A stretch of 64,000 nucleotides of DNA from Falcatimonas sp. MSJ-15 (GCF_018918265.1 NZ_JAHLQC010000004.1:183624-247623); one strand, 5' to 3'; shown: positions 38,009 through 46,905, counted from the first letter of the stretch. Translations and numbers: made by a program. Notes: a model not told the origin generated them from the letters alone.

Positions 38009-38054
38009 CTACATTTGGTACTAAATTCCTATATTTTTCTTTTAATTTTTTTAA

Positions 38055-39233
38055 TTATTTTACAATTTCCGTTATTCTAACGCCAAAACTCTCCTCAATA
38101 ACAACTACTTCGCCCTTTGCAACATACTTGCCATTGACAAGAACATCGACTGTTTCACCTGCTATTTTATTAAGTTCGACAATCGTACCTGGTGCAAATT
38201 CAAGAATCTCTTTTATAGATTTGCTTGTTCTTCCAAGTTCTACTACAACTTCAAGAGGAACATCCATAATAAGACCTATATTCTCCTGCTGCTGAAGTGG
38301 TGATGTACCTGCGTTAAATGATTGGAACTGTGCCTGCTGTACATTGACATCTCCCATCGGCATATATGGATTACCCATATAAGGTGCTCCCATATAAGGA
38401 TTCATCATAGGCTGTCCCATCTGTGGATTCATCTGTGGTTGTCCACCCATAGGCATCTGCCCCATCTGTGGCTGTGCCATCTGCTGACTCTGAGCCGGTG
38501 CTGGTGCTGGAGCCGGTGCTGGTGCTGGAGCCGGTGCTGGTTCCGGTGCCGCTGATTCCTGACTTCCAGTAAATACTTCAAACAGACTCTTTGCAAAATC
38601 AAGAGGATAAAGCTGCATAATCTCACTATCTACCAAATCACCAATGACCATACGGAATGCAACCTTAACAAACTTGCTATTAAGAAATTCCGGTATTCCG
38701 TCACCTATATCTTCATTAAGATCCACTACTGATGCAACCGGTGGACTAATATCAATCTTTTTCTTTAACATTGAAGAAAGTGATGTCGCTGCTGAACCCA
38801 TCATCTGGTTCATTGCTTCTCCAATGGCACTTAAGTGAAGTTCACCAATAGGTTCATCACTTGCCTGACCAATACCACCCATCATAAGATCTGTGATTAT
38901 CTTAACATCACGTTCTCTAAGTACTAATACATTATTACCTTCTATACCTTCTCTATAATTAATCTGAAGAAATACGCAAGGTCTGTCATAAGAAGATGCT
39001 AATTCCTCCCAATTAGTTACAGATACTTTTGGTGTCGTAATTGTTACTTTCTGATTAACAAGAGAATACAATGTTGTAGCGGCAGTTCCCATACTAATGT
39101 TAGATATCTCACCGACAGCGTCTTTCTCTTCTTCAGACAATTCATCTGAAACTCCAGCCGAATCAGAAGATGATGAGTCTGCGCCACCATTAAGTAATGC
39201 ATTTATCTCTTCTTGTGATAGCATACCATCCAT
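38055..39233 (-). CDS. fliY: Flagellar motor switch phosphatase FliY
   Basis: C-ring protein combining CheY-P phosphatase and FliN functions. The N-terminal LSQEEINALLNGG resembles the CheY-binding peptide of FliM; the CheC-like domain (about 35-225) has two phosphatase motifs, EISNISMGTAATT and AIGEAMNQMMGSAATS; a Pro/Ala then Met/Gln/Pro-rich linker (about 225-305) leads to the FliN domain with DVPLEVVVELGRTS and VLVNGKYVAKGEVVV. Length 392. ATG at 39233 follows AGAGGAG. It follows fliM by 5 bases. Confidence 0.96.
   Translation of the reverse strand: MDGMLSQEEINALLNGGADSSSSDSAGVSDELSEEEKDAVGEISNISMGTAATTLYSLVNQKVTITTPKVSVTNWEELASSYDRPCVFLQINYREGIEGNNVLVLRERDVKIITDLMMGGIGQASDEPIGELHLSAIGEAMNQMMGSAATSLSSMLKKKIDISPPVASVVDLNEDIGDGIPEFLNSKFVKVAFRMVIGDLVDSEIMQLYPLDFAKSLFEVFTGSQESAAPEPAPAPAPAPAPAPAPAQSQQMAQPQMGQMPMGGQPQMNPQMGQPMMNPYMGAPYMGNPYMPMGDVNVQQAQFQSFNAGTSPLQQQENIGLIMDVPLEVVVELGRTSKSIKEILEFAPGTIVELNKIAGETVDVLVNGKYVAKGEVVVIEESFGVRITEIVK
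38492..38545 (-). repeat. Three 18-bp repeats coding an Ala-Pro linker in fliY
   Basis: GAGCCGGTGCTGGTGCTG occurs at 38492-38509 and 38510-38527, and with three changes at 38528-38545. On the minus strand it encodes alternating Ala-Pro, a stiff linker between the phosphatase and FliN domains. It is GC-rich in an AT-rich genome. Confidence 0.85.
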
Positions 39234-39238
39234 TTTCT

Positions 39239-40216
39239 CTACTCCTCTCTGATTATTGATGTAAGTCGTACAGCGTAATTATCGTCATAAGAACCTGGTA
39301 ACGCAACAAATTTACGAATATTTCCTACGAAAATATCTAATTCGCTTCCGACATCTTTATCCAGTTTAATAATGTCTCCTGGCTGAAGATTAACAAAATC
39401 ACTAACTGCAATACTGCTTTTACCAAGAACAGCTTTAACCGGAATCTGAGCCTTACTGATAATCGACTCAATAGCTTCCTCATAATTGGTATCATCTTTC
39501 TCCTGCATAGTTGAGAACCAATATTTGGTATTCAGTTTATCCATTACAGGTTCAAGACACATAAATGGGAGACAGACATTCATAAGTCCTTCAACTTCTC
39601 CAACTTTAATATTAACTGTTATAATCGCAATCATCTCTGAAGGTGATATAATCTGTGCAAACTGTGAATTAGTCTCTATTTTCTCAAGTCGTGGCTCAAT
39701 TGCCACAACATTCTTCCATGGTTCTCTCAAAAGATCAATCCATATATTATACACTCTTTCGATTATTGTTAATTCAATCTCTGAAAATTCTCTCGTCTTA
39801 TCAAGTGGCTTTCCCTGACCACCAAGCATCCTGTCTACGATTGCAAAGCCAAGATTTGAATCAAGCTCCATAACTATATTGCCTTTTAATGGTGAAAAAT
39901 TAACAACACCAAGTATTACGGGATTGGCAAGTGCATTAGAGAATTCTGAATATGCAACCGCCTCTGAATTCATAACTTCAACCTGAACTGCTTTTCTAAG
40001 ATAAGCCGGAAGTGTTGTTGATAACAGTCTTCCAAAATGTTCAAATATAATCTCAAGCGTTCTTAAATGCTCCTTCGAGAACTTTGCCGGTCTTGCAAAG
40101 TCATAATTTTTAACTTGCTGCGCTTTTGTATCATTCATTTCTTCAACATCAAGTTCACCTTTGCTGAGAGCTGCCAGCAAATCATCAATCTCATTTTGCG
40201 ATAAGACCTCGCCCAT
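39239..40216 (-). CDS. fliM: Flagellar motor switch protein FliM
   Basis: C-ring protein that binds CheY-P. LSQNEIDDLLAAL at the N-terminus is the CheY-binding peptide; the middle domain shows YDFARPAKFSKEHLRTLE and GQGKPLDKTREFSEIELT; the C-terminal SpoA domain shows VNLQPGDIIKLDKDVG. Length 325. ATG at 40216 follows GGAGGTGAG. Confidence 0.97.
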   Translation of the reverse strand: MGEVLSQNEIDDLLAALSKGELDVEEMNDTKAQQVKNYDFARPAKFSKEHLRTLEIIFEHFGRLLSTTLPAYLRKAVQVEVMNSEAVAYSEFSNALANPVILGVVNFSPLKGNIVMELDSNLGFAIVDRMLGGQGKPLDKTREFSEIELTIIERVYNIWIDLLREPWKNVVAIEPRLEKIETNSQFAQIISPSEMIAIITVNIKVGEVEGLMNVCLPFMCLEPVMDKLNTKYWFSTMQEKDDTNYEEAIESIISKAQIPVKAVLGKSSIAVSDFVNLQPGDIIKLDKDVGSELDIFVGNIRKFVALPGSYDDNYAVRLTSIIREE

Positions 40217-40271
40217 TCGTCCTCACCTCCATTGTCTCAAGTTCTAACTTCTGTGCTTATAACTTTTAAGC

Positions 40272-40796
40272 TTACTGTAATGTAAAGCTCTTAAATGTTA
40301 CTTTATAAATCATATCAGAACCATCAAACAGCTCATTTTTGATCTGTGATAACAGTTCATCTAAGAATGCCTGATTATTAGCTACAAGTTCTTCCTTAGT
40401 ATATGTAGAAGCAACCTGTATTACCTTATCCTGAATAAGACTCATTGCTGATGTTACAAGAGTATTCTTCTTAGCATAATCTTCTGAATTCTTATTAAGT
40501 GACAAGGTTATTACTACTACCATATAATGGTCTTTGCCATCTGTACTTGGCTTTAAGTTTACTGTCATTGCATTACCATCACTTGCAGTAACATCCACAG
40601 TTGCAATCTGGTCAATTGCAAGACCTGTCTCTTCTTCTTTACCACCGGCTTCAAGATCTACCATCTCACATATTTTATCAATAAGATTGTTCGTCTTCTT
40701 CATTGATGGAATAACTGCAAAGGCGAGAATACTTGTCATAACAAGATTAATAATGACAAATGCCAGTATTAATACGTTTAATATACTTTTCTTCAT
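40272..40796 (-). CDS. fliL: Flagellar basal body-associated protein FliL
   Basis: Single-pass membrane protein associated with the stator and supporting motor output. One N-terminal transmembrane helix (about 5-27), then an extracytoplasmic domain with the typical TLSLNKNSEDYAKKN and VIQVASTYTKEEL stretch. Length 174. ATG at 40796 follows AGGAGAGG. It lies between motB and fliM. Confidence 0.9.
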   Translation of the reverse strand: MKKSILNVLILAFVIINLVMTSILAFAVIPSMKKTNNLIDKICEMVDLEAGGKEEETGLAIDQIATVDVTASDGNAMTVNLKPSTDGKDHYMVVVITLSLNKNSEDYAKKNTLVTSAMSLIQDKVIQVASTYTKEELVANNQAFLDELLSQIKNELFDGSDMIYKVTFKSFTLQ

Positions 40797-40812
40797 AAGC
40801 CTCTCCTATCTT

Positions 40813-41610
40813 TTAATTTGAATATTCATTATAGACTTTGATTTCAACCCTACGATTTAAACGTCTGCCTTCAACAGTATCGTTTGATGCAATAGGTACA
40901 TATTCACCACGTCCTGAATATTTTATATAATAAGGATCAAATCCCTTATCAGCAATTAAATATCTGGCAACACTAAGTGCTCTAACTGATGATAATTCCA
41001 TATTATCGGCAAAATGGCTATTAGCTATCGGCACATTATCAGTATGTCCTTCAATCTCTATAATTCTCTCATTGTATTTAGTAAGAATTACTGCAATCTT
41101 ATCAAGCAGTGGTACTGCTTCAGGTTTTAATGATGCACTTCCTGAATCAAATAAAAATCCACCTTTTAATGTCAATGTTACACCCTGTGAATCAAATTCA
41201 ACGCCAACTTCTTCACCTATATTCTGACTGTCAACTTCTTTTTGAATCTCGTCTGCCATACTCTCAGATGCTTCTACCTTCTGTTTCTTTACTTCTTCCC
41301 ATTCATCAGATTCCGTTGCATCTTCTGTTATCTCATTCATACCTATATCTGTATAAAACTCACTTAATTCATTGAGTTCACTTACACCGTTAGAGATTAA
41401 CATTCCATCACCAACAGCTGTTGCTCCTCCTGACATTATGCTAAAACTGGCTGCAAGAGATGCTGCAATTTCCTGAAACTTTTCTTCTTCAACTGTAGAC
41501 ATTGAGAAAAGCAATACAAAGAAACAAAGAAGCAGATTCATAAGATCACTAAATGTTGACATCCATGCTGCTGCACCTTTAGGTGCGTCTTCCTGTTTCT
41601 TTCTAGCCAA
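40813..41610 (-). CDS. motB: Stator protein MotB
   Basis: Stator subunit that anchors the ion channel to peptidoglycan. The channel helix begins PKGAAAWMSTFSDLMNLLLC, with the ion-binding Asp22; the C-terminal OmpA-like domain shows IEGHTDNVPI and GRRLNRRVEI. I start at the TTG at 41610 because GGAGGTGAGAAC lies just upstream and the codon overlaps the motA stop (TTGGCTAG); the longer frame to 41661 runs inside motA. Length 265. The helix reads more like MotS than MotB (see findings). Confidence 0.95.
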   Translation of the reverse strand: MARKKQEDAPKGAAAWMSTFSDLMNLLLCFFVLLFSMSTVEEEKFQEIAASLAASFSIMSGGATAVGDGMLISNGVSELNELSEFYTDIGMNEITEDATESDEWEEVKKQKVEASESMADEIQKEVDSQNIGEEVGVEFDSQGVTLTLKGGFLFDSGSASLKPEAVPLLDKIAVILTKYNERIIEIEGHTDNVPIANSHFADNMELSSVRALSVARYLIADKGFDPYYIKYSGRGEYVPIASNDTVEGRRLNRRVEIKVYNEYSN

Positions 41611-42418
41611 CGTTCTCACCTCCGCCTTCTTCTTCGCCTTCACCATTTTCCATAGATTCACGCTGCTTTGGTGACAAGAATGATTTCAGTTTTTCTTCAA
41701 TTACTCGTGGGTTTTCACCAGCCTGTATTGATAAAAGACCTTCTATCATAACTTCCTTTACCATAACTTCAGCTTCATTATTAGCTTTTAATTTAGTTGC
41801 GATAGGTGTACCTATCCAGTTAGCAAGCATTGAACCATATAATGTTGTTAAAAGAGCAACTGCCATATTAGGACCGATCGTTGATGAATCTTCAAGGTTC
41901 TTTAACATATTAACAAGTCCAATCAGTGTACCGATCATACCCCAGGCAGGACCCATAGCAGCTATGTTCTCCCAAAATGCTATGTATTTCTTATGTCTTC
42001 CTTCTATACATGTTAACTCTGTTTCCAGAATTGCTCTTACAAGATCAGGATCTGTACCATCAACTACAAGAAGAATACCTTTTTTAAGGAACTTATCTTC
42101 TATTCCACTTGCCGCATCTTCAAGTGCAAGAAGACCTTCTTTTCTTGCAACATTAGACAGATTGATTATATTACTTATAGTCTCATTCTCATTATTCTTA
42201 ACACCTTTTATTGCAAGTGTTATACTCTTAAGACCAGAGATATAGTCATTCATTGAATACATCGCAAGAACTGATGCGAATGTACCACCGATTGTGATAA
42301 GTATTGATGCCGGATCGATGAAGTTACCAAGAGCGGCAAAACCAAGATCACCCGATACAATACCGAATATAACCATACCAAAACATACTATCAAACCAAT
42401 TATTGTAGCTAAATCCAC
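41603..42418 (-). CDS. motA: Stator protein MotA
   Basis: Ion-channel stator subunit with four transmembrane segments. MDLATIIGLIVCFGMVI, SILITIGGTFASVLAMYS and GMIGTLIGLVNMLKNLEDSS are family hallmarks; the C-terminus is a Glu/Gly-rich tail. The start is a GTG at 42418 with AAGGTG 6 bases upstream. Length 271. Stop overlaps the motB start. Bacillus does not have motA/motB inside fla/che, so this insertion between flbD and fliL differs. Confidence 0.97.
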   Translation of the reverse strand: MDLATIIGLIVCFGMVIFGIVSGDLGFAALGNFIDPASILITIGGTFASVLAMYSMNDYISGLKSITLAIKGVKNNENETISNIINLSNVARKEGLLALEDAASGIEDKFLKKGILLVVDGTDPDLVRAILETELTCIEGRHKKYIAFWENIAAMGPAWGMIGTLIGLVNMLKNLEDSSTIGPNMAVALLTTLYGSMLANWIGTPIATKLKANNEAEVMVKEVMIEGLLSIQAGENPRVIEEKLKSFLSPKQRESMENGEGEEEGGGENVG

Positions 42419-42466
42419 TTAAAACACCTTCCCGTCTTTTTTATCTATCTGAATTTTGATTGTTTT

Positions 42467-42664
42467 CTATACTTTTAACAAATTTGAAAATATTTCTTTT
42501 TTATATGCAATTACTTTGTTTTTTATATCTTCCTTACTCTCTTTTACTATAAGTTTTTTACCTGTAGTCAGTGTGACTACTGTATCCGGCGTCTCTTCCA
42601 CCATCTCTATAAGTTCTGTGTTAATTAAAAATCTGGTATCATTAAATCGTGTTAATTCAACCAT
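42467..42664 (-). CDS. Flagellar FlbD-family protein
   Basis: Small protein of the FlbD (swarming motility/flagellar) family found between flgE and the stator or fliL genes. MVELTRFNDTRFLINTELIE and TPDTVVTLTTGKKLIV are characteristic. I start at the ATG at 42664, matching relatives that begin MI(K/E)LTR; upstream GTG and TTG codons add 2-4 residues. Length 65. Function unsettled. It is preceded by the sigma-D-like promoter at 42808. Confidence 0.88.
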   Translation of the reverse strand: MVELTRFNDTRFLINTELIEMVEETPDTVVTLTTGKKLIVKESKEDIKNKVIAYKKEIFSNLLKV

Positions 42665-42748
42665 AGGCACCCCCAATTCTCCTCACTTATGCAAGGCTCA
42701 TAGTTCATATTAATGCCGTATAACGACATTCTCTCTTATCCTTATATA

Positions 42749-42786
42749 GACTGTTACCTGTAAGTTATCACTAACAGGTAACAGTC
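42749..42786 (-). repeat. Inverted repeat in the flbD leader
   Basis: GACTGTTACCTGT and ACAGGTAACAGTC form a perfect 13-bp stem with a 12-nt loop. No U-run follows on the minus strand, so it is not a standard terminator. It lies between the predicted sigma-D promoter and flbD, so it could form in the mRNA leader or act as an operator. Confidence 0.6.
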
Positions 42787-42807
42787 ACATTATTAAACTT
42801 ATGTTAC

Positions 42808-42834
42808 GTTTCGGCATATTTGCATAAGATTTGA
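42808..42834 (-). promoter_or_regulatory. Sigma-D-like promoter ahead of flbD
   Basis: On the minus strand TCAA (42831-42834), 15 bases, then GCCGAAAC (42808-42815); the sigma-D consensus is TAAA-N15-GCCGATAT. Spacing is exact, with mismatches in each box. It would drive flbD-motA-motB-fliL and onward. Confidence 0.45.
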
Positions 42835-42980
42835 ATATCTTTTTTACAATTATTAACATCTAAGTGTTATAAACTGTATGTATTATGCCTATAGGTATGT
42901 CTATTATCTATCCTGCACCCTGTCTATATATCTTATTATTCTAACTTATCCATTCGACTTACTTACTACATCAGTCTTGA

Positions 42981-44327
42981 TTATCTCTTAAGGTTAGTAA
43001 GTTCTTCTATCATCGTATCTGATACTGTGATAATTCTTGAGTTAGCCTGGAAACCACGCTGTGTTGTAATCATCTCTGTGAACTCTGTTGATAAGTCTAC
43101 GTTAGACATCTCAAGTACACCTGTTGTAATTGAACCACCACCTGCTGATACATCTTCACCAATTCCATCGAATGTTCCTGAGTTCATTGTTGTCTGATAC
43201 ATTGTATTACCAACTGCTTCAAGACCTGCCGGATTATCGAATGTTGCTACTGCTATCTGACCTATACATACGTTATCACCATTACTATATGCTGCGATGA
43301 TACGTCCATCAGTCTGAACACCAACACCTGTCATTTTACCAACTGCTTTACCATCACTTGTTGAATGTGTGCTTGTCTCTGTTGCTACTGATGTAAGTCC
43401 TGAGAGATCAAAGCTGATTGTCTGTTCTGTAAGATCTGAAATAGCTGTATCTTTCCATTTAATAGTCAACTTTTCCGGAGCGGTAGGTTCTTTAACTGCT
43501 CCTGTATCAGCATCAAACTTTAATGTTGTAAGTGCTGCTGCTTCTTTTGTTACATTTCCATCTGCATCCTTTTCTATTCCTAATGCTTTTGAATAATCTT
43601 CACCATCTGCTGATTTTAATGATGTTGGTGTAACAGTATACTCATTTGCTGTTTTTGTCTTTAAGACATTGAATGTTAATAAGTACTGCTGACCTACTGA
43701 ATCATATATCTGTGCAGACATTGTAATTCCACCCGTATAACCATTAGCTGCATTATTATCTGCTACAAAGCTTGAATCACTCGCATTAATATTACCTGTA
43801 AATGATGTCTTCTCTGTCTTTGCTGCTTTTGTCTGTAACTTGTCTGCTGTCTTAATAGTAAGTTTTGATACTGTATCTTTTATTACATTACCATCTTTAT
43901 CTGCCTGCCAGCCCATTACATTGTATCCATCACCATTAACTAAGTTACCTGCGGCATCTGTTGTGAATGCACCGGCTCTTGTGAAGTAGTTAACACCTGC
44001 TTTGTTAACAATGAAGAATCCATCACCTGACAATTTCATATCGAATGGGTTATCTGTTCTTTGTGAACCACCTTCACTTGTTATATTCTTAGAGATTGAA
44101 CCAAGACTTACACCAAGACCTATCTGCTTAGCATTCTGTCCACCTGTTCCAGTTGTCTCATTAGGACCTGAAGCACTCTGTGTTGTCTGATAGAATACAT
44201 CCTTGAATGTAACTGTGCTTGATTTGAAACCAACTGTATTAACATTGGCAATATTGTTACCTATAACATCCATCTTTGTCTGGTGTACTTTTAATCCAGA
44301 AACACCAGAATATAATGATCTCATCAT
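42981..44327 (-). CDS. flgE: Flagellar hook protein FlgE
   Basis: Structural subunit of the hook. The N-terminal rod-type motif MRSLYSGVSGLKVHQTKMDV with GNNIANVNTVGFKSS, the central variable domain (about 150-330, TGNINAS) and the C-terminal EMSNVDLSTEFTEMITTQRG motif and coiled-coil helix are all present. Length 448 is normal for FlgE. ATG at 44327 follows GGAGGG by about 7 bases. A sigma-D-like promoter lies just upstream (44410-44436). Confidence 0.96.
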   Translation of the reverse strand: MMRSLYSGVSGLKVHQTKMDVIGNNIANVNTVGFKSSTVTFKDVFYQTTQSASGPNETTGTGGQNAKQIGLGVSLGSISKNITSEGGSQRTDNPFDMKLSGDGFFIVNKAGVNYFTRAGAFTTDAAGNLVNGDGYNVMGWQADKDGNVIKDTVSKLTIKTADKLQTKAAKTEKTSFTGNINASDSSFVADNNAANGYTGGITMSAQIYDSVGQQYLLTFNVLKTKTANEYTVTPTSLKSADGEDYSKALGIEKDADGNVTKEAAALTTLKFDADTGAVKEPTAPEKLTIKWKDTAISDLTEQTISFDLSGLTSVATETSTHSTSDGKAVGKMTGVGVQTDGRIIAAYSNGDNVCIGQIAVATFDNPAGLEAVGNTMYQTTMNSGTFDGIGEDVSAGGGSITTGVLEMSNVDLSTEFTEMITTQRGFQANSRIITVSDTMIEELTNLKR

Positions 44328-44409
44328 AATAAAACGCCCTCCTGTTATCTTAGGGGCTGATAATTATATATATTCTGATCTCATCCGTCATTCAGAGATC
44401 TAAGCTTCC

Positions 44410-44436
44410 TTATCGGTCCGGCTTCTTATATAATTA
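44410..44436 (-). promoter_or_regulatory. Sigma-D-like promoter ahead of flgE
   Basis: On the minus strand TAAT (44433-44436), 15 bases, then ACCGATAA (44410-44417); only one base in each box differs from TAAA and GCCGATAA. The -35 lies in the last codons of the preceding gene; predicted transcription would start about 75 bases before flgE. Confidence 0.55.
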
Positions 44437-44830
44437 CTGCTCCATCAATATTAGTATATATATTCTCTGTATCTTTTGTATTATCCATTGCTGTTATAAC
44501 TGTATTGCTTTTTGTATTAACTATAAATGCGTAGTTATCTAAGAGTACCAGTGATTCTTTGATTCCCTTCCTGTAAGCCTGTAAGGTTCCATCCTCTAAT
44601 CTTTTAAGCTGTTCACCGGATAAACTAATATTACGCTCGTTAAGTCTTGCATCTGCATGTTTGGAGAATTTTAGTGTTGTATTCTCTCTGCTACTCTTTA
44701 ACTCATCTAAGACTTCGTTAAAAGTCATGCCAGATTCGTTGACATTAACATCCGTTGTATTAATTTTTCTATTATTCAGGTATTGACTTGTCACCTGCTC
44801 GATGGAAGGGAAATTAGTATTATTAATCAT
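44426..44830 (-). CDS. Flagellar operon protein, TIGR02530 family
   Basis: Small protein of the flg-operon family found between flgD and flgE in many Firmicutes; function not established. The conserved block KFSKHADARLNERNISLSGE and the Gly-Ile-Lys-Glu-Ser-Leu-Val-Leu region (GIKESLVLLDNYAFIV) are present. I start at the ATG at 44830 because GGAGG lies 8 bases upstream. Length 134. Confidence 0.9.
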   Translation of the reverse strand: MINNTNFPSIEQVTSQYLNNRKINTTDVNVNESGMTFNEVLDELKSSRENTTLKFSKHADARLNERNISLSGEQLKRLEDGTLQAYRKGIKESLVLLDNYAFIVNTKSNTVITAMDNTKDTENIYTNIDGAVII

Positions 44831-44859
44831 ATATAATGCCTCCATCTTTTATAAGACTA

Positions 44860-45318
44860 TTAGAATTTATCTTTTATCTTATCCCAATAATCACTGTCAA
44901 TTACTGTATCAAGGTCTTTAACATCATATTCTTTGCCATTAATTCCAAGATATGTAATACCTTCTTCTGATACTACATAATCAACTTTACCTGCTATATA
45001 TCCTGTCTCACCATCTGCTGTCTGAGTCTTCATAATAACCTGCTTGCCTACAAGTTCTGTTGCGTGATTCTGCTGTAATGTATCACCCATATTCTGCATC
45101 TCTTCTACCTGTGAGAATGTTGCAAGCTGTGCTATATAATCTGTATTAGATGATGGTTCAAGCGGATCCTGATATTGCATCTCTGCTACAAGAAGCTGTA
45201 AAAAAGCATCTTTATCAAGTGAATTAGCAGTTGATGACTTTGTTGATGATATTGAATTCTTAGTATTAGTTGTATTAGATATTACTCCATTACTATCAAC
45301 CGGTGCTATAATTGCCAT
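44860..45318 (-). CDS. flgD: Flagellar hook capping protein FlgD
   Basis: Scaffold for hook assembly. LDKDAFLQLLVAEMQYQDPLEP near residue 35 and SNTDYIAQLATFSQVEEMQNM are the FlgD signature. At 152 residues it is short, with a small C-terminal beta domain, typical for Firmicutes. ATG at 45318 follows AAGGAG. Confidence 0.95.
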   Translation of the reverse strand: MAIIAPVDSNGVISNTTNTKNSISSTKSSTANSLDKDAFLQLLVAEMQYQDPLEPSSNTDYIAQLATFSQVEEMQNMGDTLQQNHATELVGKQVIMKTQTADGETGYIAGKVDYVVSEEGITYLGINGKEYDVKDLDTVIDSDYWDKIKDKF

Positions 45319-45345
45319 ATCTTATCACTCCTTTATATTTTTGTT

Positions 45346-46905
45346 TTATACAAAATAGTTAACTTTTGTATTATCAAGTTCTAATGGATTACGTCTTCGT
45401 ATCTCTTCAGTACTTAGTTCTACTCCATCGCCTTCTCCTGTGATTCTCTCACCATTTTCATCAAATATTATCTTTGATGTCTTGTCTTTTTTACTCTCAT
45501 CAGCTTCATGTCCTCGTTCATTCTGTTCAAGATTCTGCTCTAAGTTATGACTTGCTACTGCTACTTCTACAGATTCAACTTTGATTCCCTGATTATTAAG
45601 ATTCTCTTTTAGCACTTCTATATTAGCTGCGATTGCATCTTTGGCTGCTTCTGTCTGTGCTGTTATGTTCGCTGTAATCACACCATTTTTAGCTGCTACT
45701 GTAAGATTAACTTTACCTAAAGTCTCTGGTGTAAGTGTAAGTTCAATGCTTCCTCCGTTAGAAAGTTCTTTTACTTTGGCTGATTCAAGTATCTGATTAA
45801 TTATATCTAAAGATGTCTGTGTACTTTGGTATGTGCTTTTAGTACCTGTTAACATATCCTGTGTCATCACATTGTTAAGGTGGTCTGAAAGATTACTTAC
45901 AAAATCACCTTTTATGTCATCATTATGTCCATGTCTTTGATTATCTTTACCGGCATCTGAAGAATTCTCATTATCTTTGGCTGTCTTAATCACATTCTTA
46001 TCTGTATTCTCTATCTCTTCTGTCTGTGAATTATTATCTAACCTATAATCATCATTCTTTTCTATTCCTGATTCTTCATCATCTGCCTTATCGCTGATTA
46101 TATGTACTGGTATGTCTGTTATCTCTTTTGCCGCATTGTTCTTAATATCTTCTAATGCAGTCTGCACTTTTTCTAATGTATTATCTGTTACATCTGTTGC
46201 TTTGATATCAAGTTCTGCCAAGAGCCTTTTAAGTTCTTCATCTGATATTCCAAGTTCTTCTGCACCTTGTGTAAGAATATCCTTAATATTATCCATTACA
46301 TTACTAAACAGATTAGTCATATTCTCATCTGTTATTAATGCCATCTCATCTGTTCCTGTAAGTTCTGTAAGTATTTCTTTTACTTTTTCCGGATTGAATA
46401 AGTCTTCTATACTTATATCAAGTTCTTCAAATACCATAGTAATATCTTCTGCTGATACTTCCATGTCATCTGCTATTGTCTGATTAATAGTTGTTAAAAG
46501 ATTCTGTATTATCTCTGCAAGTTTTGACATAAGTTTAGTATCTTCACTAATGTCTTTTGCAATATCTTTTACATCATCTGTATCTTCAACTATGTCAGTA
46601 GGAATTCTATCTTTTGAATCTGCTTTTTTTATTTTATCTGCAATAGGATTATTTGTATTATTAATAGATTCGTTAGATGTTACATCAGAAGTGGATTTTA
46701 TAATATCTTTTGTATTATCTTTATTTCCATTAGTAAGTGTCTGTGTTATCTTGTTGATATTATTATTAGCACTACTATTAGCAGAAGTACTGATATTACC
46801 AAGATATCCGGCAAAATCGGTAATATTATTATTGCCTTTCATACTTTGCATAATGTTCTTTTGAATATCATTAACACTAGTATTCTTTACATTAGATACA
46901 TTCAT
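45346..46905 (-). CDS. fliK: Flagellar hook-length control protein FliK
   Basis: Secreted ruler that sets hook length. The first ~360 residues are low in complexity and rich in Asn, Asp, Thr and Lys, as usual. The conserved hook domain is near the C-terminus: NGGSIELTLTPETLGKVNL, VITANITAQTEAAKDAI and LKENLNNQGIKVESVEV. I start at the ATG at 46905 because GGAGG is 7 bases upstream; an ATG two codons earlier is too close. Length 519. Confidence 0.92.
   Translation of the reverse strand: MNVSNVKNTSVNDIQKNIMQSMKGNNNITDFAGYLGNISTSANSSANNNINKITQTLTNGNKDNTKDIIKSTSDVTSNESINNTNNPIADKIKKADSKDRIPTDIVEDTDDVKDIAKDISEDTKLMSKLAEIIQNLLTTINQTIADDMEVSAEDITMVFEELDISIEDLFNPEKVKEILTELTGTDEMALITDENMTNLFSNVMDNIKDILTQGAEELGISDEELKRLLAELDIKATDVTDNTLEKVQTALEDIKNNAAKEITDIPVHIISDKADDEESGIEKNDDYRLDNNSQTEEIENTDKNVIKTAKDNENSSDAGKDNQRHGHNDDIKGDFVSNLSDHLNNVMTQDMLTGTKSTYQSTQTSLDIINQILESAKVKELSNGGSIELTLTPETLGKVNLTVAAKNGVITANITAQTEAAKDAIAANIEVLKENLNNQGIKVESVEVAVASHNLEQNLEQNERGHEADESKKDKTSKIIFDENGERITGEGDGVELSTEEIRRRNPLELDNTKVNYFV

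Larger units (their letters stand above)
42665..42980 (-). other. Non-coding stretch between flgE and flbD
   Basis: The largest gap inside the cluster after fliK. I see a sigma-D-like promoter (42808-42834) and a 13-bp inverted repeat (42749-42786) downstream of it, in what would be the flbD leader. I see no gene in it on either strand. Confidence 0.6.

Noticed and set aside
41611..41661. Longer motB start at 41661
   Set aside because: It would overlap motA by 59 bases; the TTG at 41610 has a strong ribosome binding site and overlaps only the motA stop.
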